Assembly (NCBI GenBank): GCA_963741625.1
Contig: CAVUIT010000010.1
Span: 1-64,000 of the forward strand
Direction: 5' to 3'
Source of the DNA: CAWBBA01 sp963741625
Lineage (GTDB): Bacteria; Desulfobacterota; Desulfomonilia; Desulfomonilales; Desulfomonilaceae
DNA length: 64,000 nt
In this document: positions 8,299-17,802 of the stretch, piece by piece
Layout: each line of letters starts with the position of its first letter
Position numbering within the stretch: the stretch's first letter is position 1
Position numbers and translations under genes: made by a program
Notes under the pieces: model-generated
What the model saw: the letters and a program-made list of their open reading frames with translations, nothing else
Told to the model about the DNA's origin: nothing
Database searches by the model: none

Positions 8299-8616
8299 TC
8301 AGACCCGCCTCTGGATGGACTCGTATACGGCATCGAAAAACTTGTCTATGATTAGAGCTTCTGCCGCAAGGGCTTTATCCATGTCGATTTTAGCTATCAC
8401 CACTACTTTCGAATCACGCCCCACGGTTAAAGAAATTGTTTCCTTGGATTTGAATGGCCATGTGGTTGGTTTTCGGGCCTGGATAACACCCGAAGACTGT
8501 TCCACATGGCTAACTTGAAGCCCCAGAGAAAGAAGCGCCTTCTCACAAATCAGAAACAACTCGTCAAAAGGAACCTTGAATGATTTTCGCTTCTCAACAC
8601 TGAATAAAAGGGGCAT
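8299..8616 (-). CDS. Hypothetical protein, 105 residues
   Basis: An intact frame with protein-like composition: SVEKRKSFKVPFDELFLICE, a beta-rich middle (TISLTVGRDSKVVVIAKID) and a helical end (IIDKFFDAVYESIQRRV). The alternation suggests a small alpha/beta fold. No signal peptide or known motif. It lies alone between a repeat and the first ankyrin gene. Function unknown. Confidence 0.5.
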   Translation of the reverse strand: MPLLFSVEKRKSFKVPFDELFLICEKALLSLGLQVSHVEQSSGVIQARKPTTWPFKSKETISLTVGRDSKVVVIAKIDMDKALAAEALIIDKFFDAVYESIQRRV

Positions 8617-8919
8617 GCGCTGGGACCTCTTACGCTTGCTTCCGAGATCATATTGTTTCTCTTGCCTTCTGGACTACGCCCCCCTTCGTGGCCTCAAAAC
8701 AGAGACTTTCGCTGTTCTGGATCCGTACAATGGAGCAATGCCGCGCTGGGGCCTATTCAGCGGCGTACTTAACGCTTGATTTAGAAAACGTGACCAGGAA
8801 AGAAATTTGTTCCGTGTGATTACCCGCTTTATTTATCCGGACTCTTTTTATTCTGCATCTTGGCGCTCTTGCCATTCGTTTAACAGATCTACCACCGCCG
8901 TGTGTCTTCTGGAGGCAGC
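8617..8919. other. Gap without recognisable features
   Basis: I see no gene, repeat or structure here that I can support. Confidence 0.3.
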
Positions 8920-9436
8920 CTAAGTCAATGCCGCGTTGCCGCTAATATCCGTAGCATGCATATCTGCTCCCCACTCCAAAAGCTGCTTAGTGACCGTCGC
9001 ATGGCCTTCAGAGGCCGCTAAGATCAGCGCTGTGGCTCCACTGTGGTCGGCGATTTCCGACTGTGGAAAATGTTCGAGCAGGAGTTGCACAACGTCCTCA
9101 AAACCGCGATTTGCGGCTCTCATCAGGGCTGTCCAGCCCAACGCGTCTACCGCATCAATGTCAGCCCCATACTTGAGTAATAGATCAGCAATCGCAAGAC
9201 TATCTTGACGACACGCCTTCATCAAAGCAGTGGCACCATATTGATCGGTTCCCTCAGTATCTGCCCCATTCTCAAGAAGAAACTCTGACCACATGCGGAA
9301 GGTTCAGTGCCGAAGCCCACATCAATGCAGACCAACCGAGGGGGTCCCGAGCATCGAGATCCGCTCCACTGCCAAGTAAAATTCTCAGTTTGGTGAGGTC
9401 GCCGGATCTGACTGCCGCTAACAATTCTTCTTGCAT
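8920..9436 (-). CDS. Ankyrin-repeat protein, frameshifted
   Basis: About 172 residues with five ankyrin units of roughly 33 residues, each showing the G-x-TALM/A-A-x-x-G pattern (DPLGWSALMWASA, DQYGATALMKACR, DALGWTALMRAAN, DHSGATALILAAS). The ATG at 9436 begins MQEELLAAVRSGDL, a normal capping helix, and G-rich sequence lies upstream. A one-base shift near 9285 (in AGAGTTTCT on the minus strand) separates the first unit from the rest. No signal peptide, so probably cytoplasmic. Ankyrin arrays mediate protein contacts; the partner is unknown. Confidence 0.7.
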
Positions 9437-9491
9437 CGCCCAGAGTCTCCCCCTGGTCTATGGAGCTTCACCGCATGAAAGAGAAACACTC

Positions 9492-9792
9492 TTATTTGAA
9501 AACCAAATTGGCTCCATTCATGGCACTCTTGAGCCTGAGGCGAACACTTCCACGTAACCACTCTCCGGGCATCCAACACTATCTGCTCTCCTGTCTTAGG
9601 ATTCCTGCCTTTTCTGGCATGCTTAGACTTCACAGACCATTTCCCGAAGCCTGACATCATAACGTCTTCCCCGGCCACAAGCCTTGCCTTCATGATGTCG
9701 AGCATCTTCTCGAAGATCTCCTCCGCTTCCCTCTTCATAAACCCGCAATCATCACCGATTTTCTTTGCTATGAGTGCCTTGGTAAATGTCAT
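9492..9792 (-). CDS. IHF/HU-family DNA-binding protein, frameshifted
   Basis: MTFTKALIAKKIGDDCGF at the start, VMMSGFGKWSVKSKHARKGR in the beta arm and RNPKTGEQIVLDARRVVTW in the arm tip and core are diagnostic of the IHF-alpha/HU family, including the intercalating proline region. A one-base shift at about 9531-9540 restores the standard ending LKSAMNGAN and a stop at 9492, giving about 100 residues. These proteins bend DNA and assist recombination, replication and sigma-54 transcription. An accessory copy on a mobile segment could serve the element itself. Confidence 0.75.
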
Positions 9793-10367
9793 GACAACCT
9801 CCCCAAATTGAAACTCAAGAAGCACAGAGTCACGAGGGTATCAGAAACGTGACCGTAAATGCAATAATATCAGGATATTCTTCCAAGAGGATTCGTAATG
9901 ATCATGACAGAGCACCTCGACACGGCCGCTCAGAGGTACACAACTTGTCAAAAGGACCCCGGCCAACTCACCGCACACGGTAGTTTGCGGCTACCGAATG
10001 CATCTCTCCGGGCGAATGAAATAGGGGACTGCTCTCGCGTATAATGGTTGGCGTTCTCCGCGTTCTCAGAACCCCATAGCCGCGTGGCAGACATTCGGTA
10101 AGAGGAAGCTGCGCGGAAATGCCAAAATCGCTCAGAATTGTTCTCCGGGCGTTATACGCGAAATCTGGTCAATGACCGAGATACGTCTCAAACGTGCTCA
10201 TTTTTGTGAGCCGAATCTCAACAATAAGGTCGGCTTCACCGTCCGGCCTCCCTAGGACATATTCCGCCCGTATACGCCAACTATGCGATGATAGTGGGAC
10301 TTCCTAAGTTGTCTTATAAAAGAGGCTGTACCTGGACTGGAAAAAACATCTGATACCATTTCGCAAT
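9793..10367. other. Gap with repeat copy 2
   Basis: Apart from the repeat at 9848-10010, nothing beyond that could be identified. The remainder is of mixed composition without a convincing frame. Confidence 0.3.
9848..10010. repeat. Long intergenic repeat, copy 2 (shorter)
   Basis: Partner of 5786-6190 lacking its A+T-rich middle. The motif sites are decayed: CTCGACACGG and GTACACAACTTG stand where the first copy has GTGGAC forms. It begins about 55 bases upstream of the IHF-like start. Confidence 0.5.
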
Positions 10368-10565
10368 TCAACAAGTAACTTGCAGATACGGAAAGTTCAT
10401 CATTGACCTGACCTTACTCGGATTGCTGTGAAGATCTCGTAGTCCTTTGCACAGAGCCTGTTCAACACCATCCAGTGACTTGAATGCTTTGTTTGGGAGG
10501 TGATTTTCCCTCAAATCCTCCCACAAATGCTCTACCGGATTGAGTTCCGGACTGTGTGACGGCTG
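10368..10565 (-). pseudogene. IS630-family transposase C-terminal fragment
   Basis: The minus strand reads QPSHSPELNPVEHLWEDLRE and then a helical tail ending YLQVTC at the stop (10368-10370). 'SPELNPVEHLW' with the final catalytic glutamate is the signature of the DDE_3 domain of IS630/Tc1-type transposases. Upstream the frame is broken within a few codons, so only the last 65 residues remain. Confidence 0.75.
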
Positions 10566-11242
10566 AATTGCACTACCTTTGACAGATCAAGGTTCGCTGC
10601 GGATGCTGCCCTCACTGCCTGGGTGATAGCGGTATGCCTGATTCCATGAACTCTGGTGTTGATACCGACTCTCTGAAACACTTATAACTTAGCTTACCAA
10701 TACGAGTATTCTTACATGAATGTATGTCCCAGACCTGAGATCCTTGTTTGCCCATAACAAAGAGGAGTACCTGATCCGCCAATTGGGCGGGTTACGGAAC
10801 AAGGCAGCCCGTAATATCATGTGGTTACGGCTATTGTTTCACACCCCAAGTCCGTTTTTGATGTACTGGCTTACAAGAACTCCCCAACTCCATCTATGTA
10901 TTATGGCACCGCCCACCTGCCTACCTGCCGGGCCACCGAAGCCTGCCCAGAGGAAAGGCGAAGGCGAGGTGGAGCCCAAGGCAGAAGAGTGTTTGTCGGT
11001 TAGGTGGGAGATCTACTTGATGCTGATGGAAACATATTCTATGCCGATGTTTCTCTGCCCTCTCTGGAGATAACAGTACTCTTGCTTATAGCAGTGCATG
11101 TGGATCAGCATTCATGAATGTACCGATACAAAGGCATTCATAGCCTTGAAGAGTTGAGACAGACCTGGTGTGAAACATGATCGTCAGAAAAAGAAAAGGC
11201 TCTGCCGTGCATCTCTCTTTTGATAGGCCACGACAATTGGTG
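10566..11242. other. Gap without recognisable genes
   Basis: Open frames here have poor composition and no start signals. Part of 10900-11000 is a GC-rich CCTGCC/AGGCAG-rich patch that looks like debris from another element. No function supported. Confidence 0.3.
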
Positions 11243-12214
11243 CTATTCCTTCGCTCCGTGGGCTTTGAGCAGTTCCACGATTTCCCGGTGGCCTTTCTTC
11301 TGTGCAATCTTCAACGCTGTCCAGTCAAACCTGGTCTTTGCATTGACATCAGCGTCCTTACGTAAGAGCATTTTCACGATTTCGACATGGCCCTCTGCTG
11401 TGGCTGACATCAGGGCAGTCCAACCACTCTCTCCTTCCTCTTTCAGAAACTCCTCTAGCGCCCCAGAGGCAACCCACCATGTAGAAGACCTGGACCTCAT
11501 GGACCAGAAAGGCCTTTTGCTATTGGCATTTACATCTGCGCCCTTGTTCAGGAGGAGGCCAACGACCTGCTGGCTTCCTTTCGCCGCGCCCGACATTAGA
11601 GCTGTCCAACCACCAGTGTCCTCCGCATTCACATCAGCGCCACTGTCCAAAAGCACTTTGACCATCTTAGGGTAGCCGCTATCGGAGGCCCGCATCAGCG
11701 CAGTCCATCCACCTTCACTCTTGGCATTTACATCAGCGCCCCCGTCCACAAGCAATCTTGCGATCTTCGGATGACCGTTTACTGCCGCCCACATTAGCGC
11801 AGTACTCCCATCTTCAGTCTTAGCATTGACATCAACGAGCCTTTCGAGAAGCAATCTAGCCATTCTCTCGTTGCCAGTCCCAGCAGCACACATCAGAGCT
11901 GTTCGACCAATCCGGTCTCCTGCGTTCACGTCAACGCCTTTCTTGACAAGTAGCTCCATCACTTTCAAATGACCGTTACAAGCAGCAGCCGTAAGGGGCG
12001 ACATGCCATCGTCGTCCCCGGCATACATATCAGCTCCCTTTTCCAAGAGGGTTTTGACCCGCTCCAGATCCCCTCCTTTTGCCACTTCTATAAGCTGCTG
12101 GTCGGGAGTAACCGTGTCCTCTGCCGTCGCAACGAATGGCAACAGCGCCAAGACCAAGAACATAGCCAGCCACTGCTTTGAGATCATGGGAATGCGGCGG
12201 CGCTTAGTGGACAT
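11243..12214 (-). CDS. Exported ankyrin-repeat protein
   Basis: Intact, 323 residues. GGGAGGGG lies 6 bases upstream of the ATG at 12214. A signal peptide (WLAMFLVLALLPFVATAED, cleavage after about residue 31) directs it to the periplasm. Eight ankyrin units follow, most with the pattern GWTALM.A...G and VNA at the loop. One unit is interrupted by an insertion (about residues 232-258, KRPFWSMRSRSSTWW) before the array resumes. It is similar in design to the cytoplasmic-looking ankyrin gene at 8920. Partner unknown. Confidence 0.8.
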   Translation of the reverse strand: MSTKRRRIPMISKQWLAMFLVLALLPFVATAEDTVTPDQQLIEVAKGGDLERVKTLLEKGADMYAGDDDGMSPLTAAACNGHLKVMELLVKKGVDVNAGDRIGRTALMCAAGTGNERMARLLLERLVDVNAKTEDGSTALMWAAVNGHPKIARLLVDGGADVNAKSEGGWTALMRASDSGYPKMVKVLLDSGADVNAEDTGGWTALMSGAAKGSQQVVGLLLNKGADVNANSKRPFWSMRSRSSTWWVASGALEEFLKEEGESGWTALMSATAEGHVEIVKMLLRKDADVNAKTRFDWTALKIAQKKGHREIVELLKAHGAKE

Positions 12215-12519
12215 GAATCCCCTCCCTGCTATCGGATTGATTTACGCTTTGTGTCTTTACATCTTCCCAGCCGAGGTATTTGGCTAGTCTACCACATAGG
12301 TGACTAGATATGCACGCTTTTCTTCCCGTCACCAAACCGGCGTGCAGAAAATCCAGGGCACAAGAAGAATATGATCTTCCGAAATGCACCCATCAACGAT
12401 ACGGCCATGACGAGATGAGATTTGTGACTCTGTGTGAAAATCAAAGCAAAAATGGGTAAAATGCTTGGAAAATCCAAGAAGTGATGCGGGACTCGCTTGA
12501 CTGATTTTCACACTTAAAC
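12215..12519. other. Gap between two minus-strand genes
   Basis: No gene or repeat recognised. Confidence 0.3.
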
Positions 12520-13212
12520 TTAATATACCAATACATAGGTATGATGATGGCAGCGCTGATATCTTTCAAGCTGCATGTCTCCGAAGAGTTCCAGCTGAGC
12601 ATGATCATTGCCTCCCGAAATATAGTACACCTGATCCTGATGTGAAGAAGTATCCAGCTCTGAAGCTTTATGAGCTTTGATCGGATCATTGTACTCAACT
12701 ATGTTTGGATAATGGCAATACCCCGGAGCTTTAGCGCTAGGATTAATTTTCTTACGATTAGCGAGGCTCTTCTGATTGTACGTGAGCCAGTCATCCGACC
12801 ACCTGAAGACCCCAGTATTGTACAGCGAGCCTGTTTCCACTGTTTCCCAAAATCCTGCGGCTACAAGCTCTTTACGCGCGGCGGCTATGGTATCACATCC
12901 TCTGATCCCTCGTTCCTTAAGTAAATTTGAAGGCAAAGAGAACCGCCCATCATTACGTAGCAGCCCGATAGAGCTTTCCCGCTTGGGGATGTGTTTGTGT
13001 TTCTTGCTCCAATAGTCCACCTGGCTCAAGCTTATGATAAGAACCAGTTTGCTTGACTTGCTCAACTCATTGAACGCGTCCGAGTCCAGTACTTTGCTGG
13101 GCAGTACTCGGAAGCCGCCGTAGTTGCCCGCATTGCCATACCTCTGTTTTCTTGCTTCTCTCCATTCCGCCTCAGTCTTAGGACGAGGTCTTGGTTTTAT
13201 GTCGTACGACAT
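12520..13212 (-). CDS. Hypothetical protein, replication-accessory type
   Basis: Intact, 230 residues, with AAGGAGG 5 bases upstream of the ATG. It starts MSYDIKPRPRPKTEAEWREA. The middle (FNELSKSSKLVLIISLSQVD, FSLPSNLLKERGIRGCDTIA, ELVAAGFWETVETGSLYNTG) has the look of a winged-helix domain of the kind found in phage and plasmid replication accessory proteins. The last 40 residues are rich in His and Gln. Function is inferred only from this resemblance and the mobile setting. Confidence 0.5.
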   Translation of the reverse strand: MSYDIKPRPRPKTEAEWREARKQRYGNAGNYGGFRVLPSKVLDSDAFNELSKSSKLVLIISLSQVDYWSKKHKHIPKRESSIGLLRNDGRFSLPSNLLKERGIRGCDTIAAARKELVAAGFWETVETGSLYNTGVFRWSDDWLTYNQKSLANRKKINPSAKAPGYCHYPNIVEYNDPIKAHKASELDTSSHQDQVYYISGGNDHAQLELFGDMQLERYQRCHHHTYVLVY

Positions 13213-13654
13213 GTTTCCTCCTTGGAAGCGGAGTACGCTGGTGTGCGTACCCGCTCCTGCTTAGTTCCGGGTTAAGTTTGTATGTGGTTCAGCCGACAGG
13301 GAGATAATCACTCGGAAGACTATTGCAGTGGCTCTAGGGTTGGCATAGGTTCCTCATTAGGGGAGACGTCCACCTGCACAAAACTTTTCATATACAAAAT
13401 TGTCCGTCTATATATCATATAGTACACAAATTTATCTCTACTTTTTCATACGTAATTACAATATGTTGAAAATTCTCCTGCCCGTTTTTCTGCCCATAAT
13501 TTTATCCGCGCTGAACTTATGGGGCACTTGCCAAGCATTCGGATTAGCCGGAGCGTCAAGTGGCGCACCCGCACCTCGACGGTGAAAAGCACGAAATACT
13601 AGACCAGTACCTGGAATTTTACATCAAAGGGTACTTTTTCGCGTAGGGTACTAG
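13213..13654. other. Gap before IS copy 2
   Basis: Contains a 30-base match (13426-13456) to the repeat at 8036. On the minus strand 13480-13654 stays open for short runs and may hold debris of the 3' end of the restriction gene cut by the IS. Nothing else supported. Confidence 0.3.
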
Positions 13655-14585
13655 AAGCGGTTGCAAAACCGCCGATCAGTTATAAGCGCGCGAAATCGCG
13701 CATGATTTAAATCCTTGTTTTTATGAAATAATATGTATATTTAGCTCGCCGGAGGTAAGTCCGGTGAGCAAACGCGTCGTGTACCTGACCGATGAGCAGT
13801 GGAAGAAGATCGAACCCCTCATTCCCAAGCCTCCTCCTCGACCGAAAGGAGGTCGCCCCAGAAAGGATAATCGCTTGGTCTTCGAGGGAATCCTCTGGAT
13901 ACTCAAGACGGGAGCCCGGTGGAAAGATCTTCCTGACAGGTACCCGCACCCTTCAACCTGCTGGCGTCGCCTGAAGGAATGGGACGAGGCCGAAGTCCTC
14001 AAAGATATGTGGAGGGCCTTTCTCTCCGAATTGGATGCCAACGGGGTACTCGACTGGGAAGAGTCATTCATCGATGCGAGCTTCTTCCCAGCAAAAAAAG
14101 GGGTCCAGCGGTCGGAAAGACCAAGAGGGGAAAGGGAACAAAGTGCATGGTGGTGGTCGATGGCAAGGGTATTCCTCTGGGAAGCCATACCGACTCTGCT
14201 TCGCCAGCAGAGGTCAGGCTCGCCGAAAAGACACTCCAGCAAATCAAAGTCCCTAAAAAGGGGCCAGGGAGGCCAAGGACCCGCCCCAAGAGAGTAATCG
14301 GAGACAAGGCGTACGACAGTGACCCTTTGCGCAAGCGCTTGAGAAAACGAGGTATCAACTTGCTCTCCCCTCATCGACGCAATCATAGGAATGTCAACAG
14401 ACAAGATGACCGCCTTTGGGATCGATACAGGAGACGATATACAGTTGAGAGAACTTTCAGTTGGTTCGGAAACTTTCGACGGATAGTCGTCCGATACGAG
14501 CACCAGGTCTGCATGTACGAGGCTTTCATCCAGATCGCCTGTATCATGATTGTCATAAAACGTTTATGAGGTTTTGCAACCAGCT
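13655..14585 (+). mobile_element. IS5-family insertion sequence, copy 2
   Basis: 931 bp, almost identical to 2529-3461 but inverted. Ends share the core GGTTGCAAAACC as imperfect inverted repeats. CTAG stands immediately on both sides (13651-13654 and 14586-14589), a 4-bp target duplication fitting the YTAR rule of the IS5 group. It interrupts the restriction-modification gene on the minus strand. Confidence 0.9.
13764..14569 (+). CDS. IS5-family transposase, -1 frameshift at A7G
   Basis: GGAGG lies 8 bases before a GTG start (MSKRVVYLTDEQWKKIEPLI). The first frame stops at 14297; the second carries the catalytic remainder to 14569. They join at GCAAAAAAAG (14090s) to give about 268 residues with all three DDE segments (SFIDASFF, VVVDGKG, YTVERTFSWFG). 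This copy has the better start of the two and may be the active one. Confidence 0.85.
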
Positions 14586-16938
14586 CTAGGACGACTCATA
14601 AATCCTTGATGACCACTATACCACGTCCACCGGGTGTCAAAGGGGCGGTATAAGAAAGACTTGACAAGATCATCATCGTTGCGATTATCAAAAACATCCT
14701 TCAAGGCTTCATTCAAATTCCAACCAGCCGAGTCTCGCCATTCTAATCCAGGTTTTGAGTTAATTGGGTTGCCGTGCCGTTCAGGATTCTCTTTCAGTTC
14801 ACGCAACTCTTTTACAACGTGCCGGACCTCTTCAGCGGTAAAAGATATGGTCACCCCATCATTCATGGTCTCAAATCCTTGTGCATTAGTCGAAAATATA
14901 TCAACAAGTGACCATCCCTTGTCATATTCGTCGCCCAGACTGAAATCTTTAGGAACAAAGAAGAAATAAGGGGTTTCCTGGATTCAAATGAGTCCACTCT
15001 GTGCAGTTGACGTTAGAACTTCGTAACCACTCATACTTATGTTCCCTTGATCCCCACAGTTCAGCGTGTTTTACTTTGCATGGTTTCTTGCGCCCCCGAA
15101 GTCTTTACAAAAATTCCAATAGACACGCCTTGCTGTATGTCAAAAACATTCTGATTATCAGCGCCGTTAGGTGCCTCTTCTTGTTTTATAATACTGCCAT
15201 GCACATCTAAGATGTAAATGTCATTGAAAGTTTCCATCAAAGATTGACGCATCCGTCGATGTGTGATTCCATCAATGTAAGAGCTGCTCGTAATAAACGC
15301 TAGTATTCCGATTCCTGTTTGTTCAATTCGCCATTGACCAAATCTTATGAATTTCATGTAATCATCTGGATTCCACTTCTTTTCCTGTAATCCTTTCTTG
15401 TAATCCTCTAGTAATCTTAGAATCCAACTACCTCTATTCAGGCTTCCAAAATTCGAGTAGGGTGGGTTTCCGAGTACGACCATGATGGGGACTTCTGTTT
15501 TAACCTTACTGGCCTCGTTGGCCTCTTCCGCAATCCATTGAACGAAAGGCAATAACGAAGCGATATTGCGAGGTTCCTCAAGGGTATTGGTAAGGTATAT
15601 CTTCAGGCGTTCGTCAGCCTTAAAGTCGTAACCCTGCTGTTGCAACTGTAATCCGACCTTCATGTGAGCTACTGCATAAGGAGCCATAAGAAGTTCAAAC
15701 CCCCATAGTCTCGGCAGAAGGTGTTCCGAGGCGTATCCAGACCACATACCCTCATTATCCCTAAATGACTCGTAAATCTGGTCAATTACACTGTGAAGAA
15801 AGGTTCCCGTACCACAAGCAGGGTCGAGTATTTGAACCCTGTGAAATGCGTCTTTTGTTTCTTTAGAAAACTTTTCCCTCATAATTTTTGATGCGTCGGC
15901 AAGGCCCCCTTTCAGACCAAAATCCTTCTTGAGAATCTGGTCAACACTCTTCACAATATACGAGACCACGGGCTCAGGAGTATAATAGACTCCTCTCAAC
16001 TCTCGCATCTTCGGATCATAGGCACTGAGAAAAGTCTCATAGAAATGAACAACCGGATCTTCTCGGCGAGTCCGTTTTCCAAAATCTTGGAGAATCGAAC
16101 TCATATCACAATGATGGAGAAGTTCGGCAAGGTCATCTACAACCCAATCAATTCGTTCATCCAGGTCGGGTGCTGCTATGTACAAAAACATCTTTCTCAG
16201 GAAGGGATTCGTCTTGGGAAGGTCCCACGGGGCACGTTCACGAGTAAACCGAGCCGAGGGATCGCTGTTGCACCGGGCAGCAAAAAGACCATAGCAGATA
16301 GATTGAGCATACATATCAGCGAATTGTTCTTCGGTGAGGTCATGAAGCAAGACTTCGCGGAAGCCTTCCATCTGATATCTAAGAGTTCCCCCCTTGTCCT
16401 CATCATTCAAGGCTTTTTGAATGGCTTCGCGGACAAGGCGAGCAAGAGCAGCCATTCTCTGAGCCAACTCCTTGGGACTACCAACGGTCGGAACTTGAAC
16501 ATTGAGAAATAGATTGACCATTTCCAAGAATTCGTTGATGCCATCTCTATCGGCCTTCACCCTATTGAGCAGTGTTTCACCGATCCTCGTGGTTAAGCGA
16601 TGCTCTCCGTTCATGTACCAACGAAATTCCATATAATCAGTGAGGATCAAATTGGATAGGCTCGCGCGATACCGCGTCATTTGTTCGCTTTTTTCTTCGA
16701 TTGCCAAAGAGACGCCCACGTCCTTGGCTTCTATGTAGCCCAGAGGCGTTTGCCCCCTCGCAACTATGTAATCCGGCGCACCGCACTTCACTCTCTTGGG
16801 TTCATTTATGGCGAGAATGGTCTTATCGAAGGACTGTAAGAGGTCTTTGAGATGAGGACGGTGGCTGTGTTCGGTTGTATTTCCCGATTGAAGTTCTTTC
16901 TCAATTCTCTTGAGGTAATCTCTAATTGGATCAGTCAC
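14586..16938 (-). CDS. Type IIG/ISP-like restriction-modification protein, truncated by IS
   Basis: The N-terminal 120 residues resemble a PD-(D/E)xK nuclease (CGAPDYIVARG, LGYIEAKDVG). Residues 300-520 are an N6-adenine methyltransferase with YYTPEPVV, motif I DPACGTGTFL and motif IV GNPPYSNFG. The uninterrupted frame stops at 15061. Two one-base corrections (CCCCC at 15094-15098 and an A-run at 14961-14967) carry it to YRPFDTRWTWYSGHQGFMSR, the start of the target-recognition region, where IS copy 2 interrupts it. The family protects against foreign DNA; without the recognition domain this copy is probably inactive. Confidence 0.75.
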
Positions 16939-16995
16939 CCCGTCACCTCTTTCAGGTTACAGATGGTCTCTTGGTTCAGTGATCGGCTAACTCAG

Positions 16996-17556
16996 CTATT
17001 TCCTCAAGACTCCAGACATGACCGATACTCCAGCTTCCATTGCCGGAGAGACCCATAGAGTCTTATGAATGCGCTCAAAATTGTAATACATGAAGTGAAG
17101 AGCCACGGCATGCGCCAGGTTTTCGCCATTTTTTGAGAAAGCGTTTGTCAACCGCGTAAACCGACGCATGCTCATTCTCATGGTCAAGTTCTGCCGCTGT
17201 ACATAGCTGGTCGAGATGTGGGCTGCGTTGGGATTGCCAGTTATAGGAATGCGATCTGCCCCGATACACTTGGACGGACTATACCTCCTCTCCTTTTCAG
17301 GATCAAGGCCATAAATCTTGACCAGCATGGCACACTCTATATCGGCCCCGAATGCGCCCTCTACCGCCTCCAAATAAGCCTTGTAGCCATCAGTAATCAG
17401 TTGTCCGCGGTGGGCAAAGCGAGAAGCTAAATCCTCCACGAAGACAGATGCGGTCTCAGCGTCGCGGTGGCCTACTAGGAAGGCAGGCATAAGCTTCGTG
17501 TCCGCACATGCCGCCGTCCAGGTCCAAACGTCACCCCGCAGACGCATTTCTTGCAA
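16996..17556 (-). pseudogene. IS1-family transposase fragment
   Basis: Reads RGDVWTWTAACADTKLMPAF, LITDGYKAYLEAVEGAFGAD, HISTSY and QNLTMRMSMRRFTRLTNAFS, all characteristic of IS1-type DDE transposases. The N-terminal zinc ribbon, HTH and first catalytic aspartate are missing. The glutamate expected in YVERQNL is a glutamine (YVQRQNL), which should abolish activity. It lies between the restriction gene and alaS. Confidence 0.75.
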
Positions 17557-17802
17557 GGAAGTTCGGTAACGTGGTAATGTTTACCGTTCTTTAGGCCGCG
17601 AAACATCCCGAGCCAAAGAGGAGAACACGGCCACAGTTTAGCAAGTTGATTCTTAAATCTAGGCGATGATGCCATAAGAGGCGGCGCGGGAAATTCAAAA
17701 GTCGGCGAGCCCGCAACCAGAGAAAACGATGCATATCTTTATCGTAGGTTCCAACAGGCCGGGGAATGAGACTCCCGCGGACCGAATCGAACCGGAGGCC
17801 AT

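Noticed and set aside
10720..11073. Plus-strand open frame of 117 codons
   Set aside because: Poor composition, no start signal, and embedded in a gap of debris between an IS630 remnant and the ankyrin gene.
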